From Sclerodactyla briareus (Eukaryota > Echinodermata > Holothuroidea > Dendrochirotida > Sclerodactylidae), in NCBI GenBank assembly GCA_026419785.1, contig JAODTK010005859.1, positions 1 through 64,000 of the forward strand: a DNA stretch of 64,000 nucleotides, written 5' to 3'. Positions 56,491 through 64,000 of the stretch are shown one piece after another (the first letter of the stretch is position 1; each line of letters opens with the position of its first letter). Position numbers and translations under genes: made by a program. The notes beneath the pieces are model-generated. The model was given only the letters and a program-made list of their open reading frames with translations. It was not told the origin of the DNA and made no database searches.

Positions 56491-59034
56491 AGCTCGTTTC
56501 AACTCCGATTAAACATGTAACAATTGTCACTCGTCCCACTTGCTCAGCATTAGTACTTGTACCTTACTAAATTTGAATTGATAATAGCACAAGATTGCAT
56601 CTAAGGACGTCCCAAATTCGAAATACAAAAATACAAAAATGGGGGGGACTCCATTTCCATGACTATCCTCCATATTCGTCATATTCCCAATGTGTAAGGC
56701 ATGAGAAAACAAAAATCAAATCATCGCACGACCCCCACCCAGCTTCCCCAATTCGTCAGACCTCATCGTATTCCTTAAACATCTAATCAGCTAAACCCTA
56801 ATGCGGGTAATTTTAATGGGGTTTGGGGAACAACTATTTAGTCCGACAAAGATGGAGGGTCGTTTCCGATGCCAGCGGTAATGTCGGACCTGTCGCCGAG
56901 GCACGTGAGGCTACAGTGCAATCATCAACATCAGTCGAATTCCAACGAACCATTTACCCAGTCAGTATATGACCAAAACTGTGGGTCCATTCCTGACAAG
57001 GAATACAAAGTTTTCCAGTGACGTAATATGCTCTGTTCGCGGGATCCGGTGTTCACGTAGACAAAGGCAGGTTATGGCTGTATACTTCGGTAAGGTATTT
57101 GTTTGCTACATAATCTATGATATTTACAGAAACATTACCTGTATATTTGTTCTGGAAACTGGGGACCCACACAAATCAAGAAAGGGACCAGTTAGGGCTG
57201 TAGGCTGTGTCCATCATGGTTAGGATTGTGCAAATTATCAAAAGACTACTACCAGTCAAGCGAGCCCAAAGTGGCGCGGCAAAATAATGATACATGTCCC
57301 AGGAGGGGAGGGGGGAGGGGTGTGATTTCACCTACACCCAAAACGTAGGCCGATCCCTGAAACACCTGTCAGCCAAACATGCTGGATAGCGGAACTTCCC
57401 TATAACTCTTCTACAAACTGTCTGGGAGGAAGAGTTTTGTGTATGGAGTGCCGTGTATGTATTCATTTTGTACCGCCCCTCCCGACTTCAGCACTCGGAT
57501 CAGCTAAAAACCAAATTTTTTTTTTCCCCGTGGCGATTATAATGGAATGAATAGAAAATTCAAGGAGTCAGGAAATATTACATGACCATGTATTTTTTGG
57601 TGGCCCCCACACACCGTACAATTGCCGGGTCCTGTGTCAATGTTTCTTGTGATTACGGATGCAGCCTCAAGGATTTGGGGATAAATTCTGTTGTTTATAA
57701 AAATTATTATTCATTATTATGAAGTATTAATTTGACAGAGGGTTTATGTTTTGTGGTCACCGGCAACATCATGTGAGCGTAGTGAAAGTTAGGGCAATGT
57801 CAGGCTCTGAAGGTATTATTCAATGAGGATTGGTTTCCGTCGTCAGATGACAAATTGCCCCCAGGTGCGTAAACCGGGTTAAAAACATATCGCAACACTA
57901 CAGATTTTTTTCCAAATTGCAGGGATGGATGTAGAGGTCCCCCTCTTTATGCTAAAATGCTGAACATGAAATAGGTCTATTACACCCGTACGGACAGATC
58001 GACTGGAAAAATGTTAGAAGATGCATAGACGCTCTCAGGCCAAGCCAGGCTCGTTAATCACCCTTTTTGGTCTCCTTGAACTGTGATAAGGGGGGGGGGG
58101 GGAGGGGGACATCCGCATGAGACCTACGTTCCTAAACGCATTCTTCGAGTTCGATGGGATTTTCGTGAATTGACGGGTTCTGGAGCATAGCGATTCGCAA
58201 TCTGTCCGAATTGGGAGTTGGAAAAGGGAACAACCGATGTGAAATGTTTGGACGAAAGGTGGGTTATTTTATTTCCGGAGAGTTGACAGCCTAATGCGTC
58301 GATGTTTTTATGACAAATATCAAAGTGGTATATGGGGATGGGTTTGACGAGCGAGCTGTCGAGTCCAAAGCAGGGACGCGGGAAGGTGTATGTCTAGAAG
58401 CAAGTACCATTGGAGTTCATTCGTGGGGGTGGGCTGATACTCAAAGCGGTCATCGGGTATGTTACGTGGGTGTTATTGGTATTGGATTGGTCGTAGTGGC
58501 GGCTTTAATGCACTTAATCCTGCATGAGGTCTCAACCTCGAGGTAGGGTTACACCTTCGCAGTCGCTCTATGTATGCCGCTCCTGATAAAACATGATATG
58601 TATATTCAAGCAATATAGCCTGTCATTGGTCATGGATAAATTAGGCTCACCGAGTGTTAAACCTATGACGTAAGGTGATAAAGCATAGGGGTATTACCGG
58701 GATAAGTATTAGGTTGTGAAACGCTATCTATCGACACATTTTTAGAGTTAGTATCTTAATATACAAGACCGACACCAGTCCACTCCTATCTTCATCCAGT
58801 TACGGGGCGACTTGATGAACCCTGGAAAAGGTTGGCAGTTTGAACCAGATAAGGGAGCAATGGGGCTACATATCGATATCGAATCTAAAAGGTGTGCAAG
58901 AAACCTAGCTATATGCCATTGAGTGAAAGAGAGGCAGGTCGCATGTTGGTTTCCAGATGGATATAATATACGTACAAAGGTGATTTCTGGTCGGTGCCAA
59001 AATGACGGTAGGTTCGAGAGGTAAACTGGACGTG
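56491..59034. other. Unassigned stretch
   Basis: No gene recognised. The 78-codon frame at 58310-58546 ends with a hydrophobic run (VCYVGVIGIGLVVVAALMHL) that could span a membrane, but nothing else supports it. G runs lie near 57304-57320 and 58090-58103. Confidence 0.35.
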
Positions 59035-59103
59035 GTACCATGGTGAAGGGTTACATCCCGCGCTTGCACATAAAGCAAAGGTCCAAGGTTCGAATCGGGT
59101 ACG
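59035..59103 (+). tRNA. tRNA-like pseudogene or SINE head
   Basis: GTACC and GGTAC could pair as a shortened acceptor stem. ATGGTGAAGGGTTACATCCC resembles a D-arm region, GCTTGCACATAAAGC could form an anticodon-like arm, and GGTTCGAATC is a B-box/T-loop sequence. The T stem does not pair properly, so it cannot be a functional tRNA. A degraded tRNA-derived SINE is the likelier reading. Confidence 0.35.
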
Positions 59104-59324
59104 GTATAATCATCTATGTACGTCTGTGTGCTCATTGATGGATTTGGATGTCTGATGTAATGGGTCATGGGAACCGGAGTTATCACTATTCATCTTTTCA
59201 TGAATAGACCGCGGGCAACAGCCAATCGACAAGCGCATCAGGCGGCGTATGCTATATCTCAGTCACAATTGTGGTGGCATGGATAGGTTTTGTGGCATTT
59301 TTAGCAGCTCTAAAAGTAATCATG

Positions 59325-60200
59325 TTAAGTCGTCCGTCCGTCGTCCGCCGGCCGTCGCCGTCCGTCGTTCTGGTAGTCACGTTCATCGTAAATTTTGACC
59401 CGTACAGGCGTCAAGTTGACACGTTGGTGGGTGGATGAAGCATGCCACTGGCTAGGTGAGTTACATTTTCGTTTGAATAGTGTGATTGTGAAATTTTAAT
59501 AACATCCAATTAATTTTCCCAATAAGTCTGCATTCGTAACTTCTGAAATGTACATGCAATAAGGTTGAAACTTGGTGGGGGATGAAGCATGCCCTGGCTT
59601 GGCTGAGTTACATTTGCTGTTGATAACTTTTAATAAAATTCCAATTAATACCCAATTTGTTCCCCACAGCCCTTCCCAGTGTGAAGCTCTCTGTGAGAGT
59701 GGTGTGTTTATATTATTCCCTCGAAATGAAGGGCTGGCTGTTAGATCGGGGGACTGTTTAATTGGTCTGTCAGCACTGAGGTGGCAGGAATTACAGCAAG
59801 GGTGGCAAAGGCAGTCTGTGGAGATCTGTAAATACCTTCTCATGATGTAGGTGTCGGCTAGACTGTCCATGGGGCATCCAAGTGTGTTTCCAGCATGTGC
59901 ATGTACAGGATCATAGGAGTTGTGCTGGGACACATAAGTTTTGTTTGGTAAATAGCTTAATCTACAGGCCTACGAAGAGTTAGTTGGGTCTTTGTGCTGG
60001 GCACTGATCGCAAAAATTAGGCTAATGTGGTAGGAAATGTTTAAAAGCCATTCCAAAGTCATGACAGATTCAGAAGGTCAATTAATGTTTACGAACAATA
60101 AGTGGATTGGTGAAGAACATGCAGTGTCTTCGCAAACGAATTTGCAGGCCGCAGATAGATATCAAGGCGTTCGACTTGCGCTTGGTTGTAATTGCCTGTC
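59325..60200 (+). repeat. Dispersed repeat E, copy 2 (uninterrupted)
   Basis: It begins with a CCGTCCGTCG simple repeat. The segment GATGAAGCATGCC(A)CTGGC then occurs twice (about 59437 and 59582), followed by CCCACAGCCCTTCCCAGTG, GAAGCTCTCTGTGAGAG, GTTGTGCTGGGACACATAAG and GAAGGTCAATTAATGTTTAC, and AATAAGTGGATTGGTGAAGA near 60100. Matches 19986-21190, which carries a LINE between the last two landmarks. The 92- and 145-codon frames in it run on opposite strands of the same DNA. Confidence 0.75.
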
Positions 60201-61722
60201 GGCCTCTGCGCGGACTCTGACACTGGGGCGGATACCGAGTAATTACTTTTAAGTTTTGGACTTGGAACCTAGTGGAGTCAATGAATTGGTCGATGTCTGG
60301 TCGATGTCATCCAACATCAGTTGGGGGCTAGGATTCCATAGAGGCTAATACGGGGGTGCGGGTATAAGGTGAAAACAAAAATTTTTTTTTTTTTTGTATT
60401 TCACGGTTGAATTCGTTAGAGAAGGTATAATCGTATACTGATGCGCAACGACACCACCCCCCAAAAAAAAGTGCTCAGTGTGGACGTTTTATCTGGCAAT
60501 ATAGGGAGTAAGTATGTTGAGCTTAATCTTAGGGGTGTGAGCGATCAATGCGACATGTACACGTAGGTTTGCATTAAGTGGATTTTCATTTGGAATAGTT
60601 TTAGGCCTCTATAGAACTTAATATCACAGCAAATTTCAAATACTGAATCAGACACTTTCCTTTATGCTTACGCAAATTTATGGAGGCCACCTCACGCCAC
60701 ATCCTTATCAGAATCTATGGAATCTAAGATGGAGGTGGGATCATAATTGGGTAGCATCACTCGGGTCCGCCAGACCACCCGGCAGGTTGAGGGGCAGAGT
60801 GTCGTTGGCACGTGCAAAAAATGCCAATTATTGTGGATGGTATACCACCCCCCCCAATCCCGTGCCGTCGTGATCGCCATCGATATCTCTACGGGTATAT
60901 GGTGACGAGTTCATGTTTTGTGCCCGGAGCCCATACGGTACCCCTCCCCCACAAACAAAAGAACCCGGACGATCGGGCTCCAAGGATAAAGTTTAGGGCA
61001 GGTGGCCAGATTCGTTTTGTGGGGTTCATTGTCTAGGGATGTGATATCCGCTGGGAGGGGGGTCCCACTGGGCCATGTAATGATTTAATTTTTCACTTTG
61101 AACGTAGCCTGCCCGAATTCTTTTCGTCATATTTTGTAAGGGGGGGGGAGGGGCATGCACTCCCCGACTTTAATCCCAAAAAGGTTTTTCGAAAACTTTA
61201 AAAATGTAGGGCAAAATCCAGCTAAGGGCACCAACGTGGGACACGTCAGATTGAGAGATAAATTCAGATAAGGGGTCTGTAGGTATAAACATTTTCGTCT
61301 TCCTTATGAATAACTACATGTAAATAGTGTTCTGAAAGTCATTTTCATGAATTCTGAATTGCTACATCCTCAAAATTGTCACATTGCATTGGAGGAAATT
61401 AATAGTCCCCGTGTGACGGGTACATAAATGAAAACTTGTTGCGAATTTCAAATTCGGAACAGCTGTAAGGTTTGCATAGCTTAAATCACACAGATAGCAC
61501 ATTCAAAGTGCGTTCTAGTGGTACACGTTTCTTTCATGTCTGAGTTTCAACAAAAATTCGTTTATACAATTCGGAAGAAAAAACATATCTTTTCCATATT
61601 CTGTGGGAACTATTCCTTGAACTTTGTGACAGTGTGTGTGGACGTATGTATTTATGGTATTGTGTCGCTGGCTTGTGACACGAAACCTAAACCCCACCTG
61701 GATGATCAAAACTCATTAATTT
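60201..61722. other. Unassigned, no gene recognised
   Basis: A and T runs (60381-60397), G runs near 61055 and 61141. Frames of 62-99 codons have no domain; the one starting at 61518 runs into the next repeat. Confidence 0.35.
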
Positions 61723-62335
61723 TATCCTTGAACACGTTAAGTGTTAGGGGGATAGGTTTGGGGCGTGTAGCCGCCGCCTCCGTCCCCGGCTCCGCCTCTG
61801 GAAACTTAAGGCGTTAGCGCAATTAACTCTTTAACGCTTAATCGATGATCTTAAATTGGTTCACAATGTCCGCCCTAGTGAAATCTGGGATGAGTGGAAA
61901 GTGGGGATCTCTGCCGGTCTGCTGCCCTCTATTGTGTGGGTTTTACACGAAAACCGATTTCGCATTTAAACGAAAATTGGTAGGTGGGGTCAAAAGTTGG
62001 TACCAAAAAAATCATGCGGTGATTTCAAGGTCACGGAGGTCAATTTGTTTTGTTCTAAAATACAAGTGTCCGTTCACACGAAAACTTGGTGAGGGGGACA
62101 AAAGTTGGTCCCGAATAAACTCGGCCGGTGATTTCAGGTCATTCAGAGGTTCAAATTTTTGGTTTCTTCCCGCATTTTTCTAACGTTGTCGGATTTACAC
62201 GAACCTCGTGGAGTGGATTGTGTTGGTCCTGAACAACAGACGGTCAATTCAAGATGACGGTTCATTTTCGTATCCCCCAAAGAGAATTGACTGATTCAAT
62301 CGCCCGTTTTACCCACCCCGCTGTGTGTCAGGCCC
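61723..62335 (+). repeat. Composite repeat family, copy 5
   Basis: Degraded left hairpin 61723-61755 (TATCCTTGAACAC / GTGTTAGGGGGATA), GC-rich block GCGTGTAGCCGCCGCC to GGAAACTTAAGGCGTTAGCG, AACTCTTTAACGCTTAATCG and GTCCGCCCTAGTGAAATCTG. Then come three units with GTGATTTCAAGGTCACGGAG and similar. It ends in sequence with a weak match to the right end (CGCCCGTTTTACCC near 62302). Confidence 0.7.
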
Positions 62336-62403
62336 CATACTGCTTCGGAATATCTTGGAAACAGGGGGCAGGGAACTTTGGATATTAAACTCAATGTGAA
62401 GAA

Positions 62404-63947
62404 ATCTTGGGGGCCAGATGTATTTCACATATGTTTTGAAAAGGTGTCAAACCCACCATGCTACGTTTCTAATAACCATCTTTCAAAAGTCGATTAACTC
62501 TGGACAGCTGCCCCAGGATTGGAACACAGCCGTGGTACCCCTCTTTTCAAAAAGTGAAGTCCAACAGACTCTGGAAATTACAGGCCAGTTCGCTCACCTC
62601 TATTCCATGCCAAGTTACTGGAAAACATAAATCATCCACCATCTTATGAATTATTTGGACCGTCATCTGCCTATGACAAATGGTCAACATGATTTTCGGA
62701 AAAAATCACTCCTGTGAAATTCACTGGCGATAACCATCAACGATCTGGCTAGAAAGCTTGGGACTGTAGAGCTCACAACTGATTGAGTGATTACAGATTT
62801 GAGCAAAGATTTCGAACAAGGTGCCACCCATAGCGTCTGGCCTAAAAGCTCAAACACTATGTCAATTTATGGCCAAAAATCCCCTATGGATAAAGGCTTT
62901 TTTGATGACCGTACCCAGTGTGTTGTTATCGATGGCTGTTAAATCGTCACTTGGTGCTATATTGTCGGAGTACTCAGGGAACAGTTCTTGGACCATTAAC
63001 TTTTCTCTCCTATATATTAGTGATCTTCCTACACGCCATAAAACTATACCCATACAATGTTTGCGTGACTGCATTTTGTACCGAACTATCGGTTGCATCA
63101 ATGACAGTCATAGACTCCAACAAAGACCTGGATGAATTTTAATCATGGAGCAAATGTTGGCAGCCGGTCTAAATGCTTCTAAGTGCAAAGTCTATGGTGG
63201 TTACAAATAAAAAGAGAGTTATACAAAAACGAATATGTCATTGATAACTCCCTCGAACTGTTATCTCTCTTGACATCGCATATCAACAACATTGTTGTAA
63301 AGCCTCCAAAGTTCTCGGATTGTTAGTAGAATCTTCAAGGACTGTGACATCAAACTACAAGGTACTGCCTTTAAATATCTAGTTCGTCCTTGCGCTTTGG
63401 CATTTGGCCTCCTCCAGTGTGAGATCCATTGACAACATGTAAACATTAACAAACTGGAAATGGTTCAGCCTAAAGCAGGCCCGCTTTTTTGCAAAAGCGT
63501 CGTCGATCAACCAATGTGACAGCCCTTCGCAATGCTGGCTTGCCTACACTGAGAAAGAAGGCGAAGATTCACAACTCAAGCTTTTCTTACAAGCAGTTAA
63601 TAAGCTGGTGGCTCTCCCAGTAACGGACTTTGTCGAGTTGAATTATCACTCAAGAATCTTCCATAGCCAATGGCTATAGTATGGACACGTTCGGTTCACA
63701 AACAGATGCTTCATTTCTTGCCAAAACAATTCCAAATGGGAACAAATTGTGCTTTCAAGACATCCAAGGAGGAACACAAATCAGACATTTACGACATTGA
63801 TGGGATGGTTCATCATCAGGTGTTTAAGCTTGTCATGCTGACCAGTTGCCCCCCCCTCACCCCCCTGCAACAGTGGATAACCCTTAGTGGGGTGTTTGCA
63901 TAGTCGACACAAGACAAGACAAGACAGACAAGACAAGCAAGACAAAG
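62404..63947 (+). mobile_element. CR1-like LINE, RT domain to 3' end, with (ACAAG)n tail
   Basis: Reading across frameshifts, the ORF2 order is well preserved. QLPQDWNTAVVPLF lies near 62505, with an NYRPV-like segment just after. QGTVLGPL at 62975 is the RT motif PQG-xLGP. DCILYR at 63066 corresponds to the family FADDxxLY, but the first Asp of the YADD-type core is not in frame. SKASKVLGLL-like text follows near 63300. The C-terminal segment AVNKLVALPVTDFVEL lies near 63594, and YGHVRFTNRCF in another frame near 63678. A CCCCCCTGCAACAGTGG end precedes an ACAAG-rich tail at 63906-63947. It has many stops and frameshifts, is 5'-truncated and is not active. Confidence 0.85.
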
Positions 63948-64000
63948 GTCAGGAGGTCAAGTTTGCTAGATCATGCGAGTTTTCTAACTTTTTCGGATTT
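63948..64000 (+). repeat. AGGTCA-type repeat fragment at the window edge
   Basis: AGGTCAGGAGGTCAAGTTTG and CTAACTTTTTCGGATTT match the interior units of the composite repeat. It continues beyond the window. Its position right after the LINE tail suggests that the LINE inserted into such an array. Confidence 0.6.

Noticed and set aside
56104..56520. 138-codon forward frame as a gene
   Set aside because: It traverses internal units of composite repeat copy 4 and is not preserved in other copies.
58310..58546. Small membrane protein gene
   Set aside because: A single hydrophobic run in a 78-codon frame, without conserved context or initiation evidence, is weak; noted only in the stretch entry.
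59035..59103. Functional tRNA gene
   Set aside because: The B-box-like sequence is good, but the T stem and acceptor do not pair as required; kept only as a pseudogene or SINE head.

Overview
This looks like 64 kb of nuclear DNA from an animal, most likely a marine invertebrate. Evidence: several decayed CR1/L2/Jockey-type LINE fragments, a tRNA-derived SINE with an AAGCGCTTTGAGA-type tail, short non-autonomous hAT elements, abundant satellite-like arrays, splice-like signals, and no sign of bacterial gene organisation. An invertebrate deuterostome is my best guess, but the sequence alone does not fix the phylum. I find no intact protein-coding gene that I can name. Nearly all open frames of 60-190 codons are chance frames or lie in repeats. 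The few candidate exons are marked as low confidence.

Layout. 0.6-6.7 kb: left end of a composite repeat, a tandem repeat split by a hAT element (1029-2065), then stacked tandem arrays (about 160-bp units, a 600-bp higher-order array, about 215-bp units, about 180-bp units), closing with a right end of the same composite family. 7.1-7.7 kb: a compact copy of that family; others lie at 12.6-13.1 (reverse), 55.7-56.5 and 61.7-62.3 kb. 8.6-9.8 kb: LINE with reverse-transcriptase remnants. 10.2-10.6 and 34.2-34.6 kb: two copies of one dispersed repeat. 14.8-15.0 kb: a small array of CRE-like and everted GGTCA motifs. 18.4-19.3 kb: LINE 3' end with an AAT-rich tail. 20.0-21.2 and 59.3-60.2 kb: two copies of another dispersed repeat, the first split by a 5'-truncated LINE. 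26.5-26.8 kb: SINE. 30.9-32.3 kb: three tandem units, each with an exon-like block between splice-like signals. 36.9-37.8 kb: the best splice-site cluster, a candidate small gene or transcript. 43.1-45.6 kb: a second hAT element whose interior is a higher-order satellite array. 49.2-50.6 kb: a third hAT element. 51.4-52.0 kb: another tandem array. 53.6-54.1 kb: reverse-strand LINE RT fragment. 62.4-63.95 kb: LINE RT to 3' end with an (ACAAG)n tail.

The strongest results are structural. Three hAT-like elements (1029-2065, 43085-45637, 49189-50558) have perfect 8-bp target-site duplications and related ends. Two of the three contain tandem arrays. The first has a paralogous empty site in the neighbouring repeat unit. 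A composite non-coding repeat family with terminal hairpins and internal arrays rich in AGGTCA half-sites occurs at least five times and may also exist here in an expanded 6-kb form. All calls come from reading the sequence; no database search was possible.
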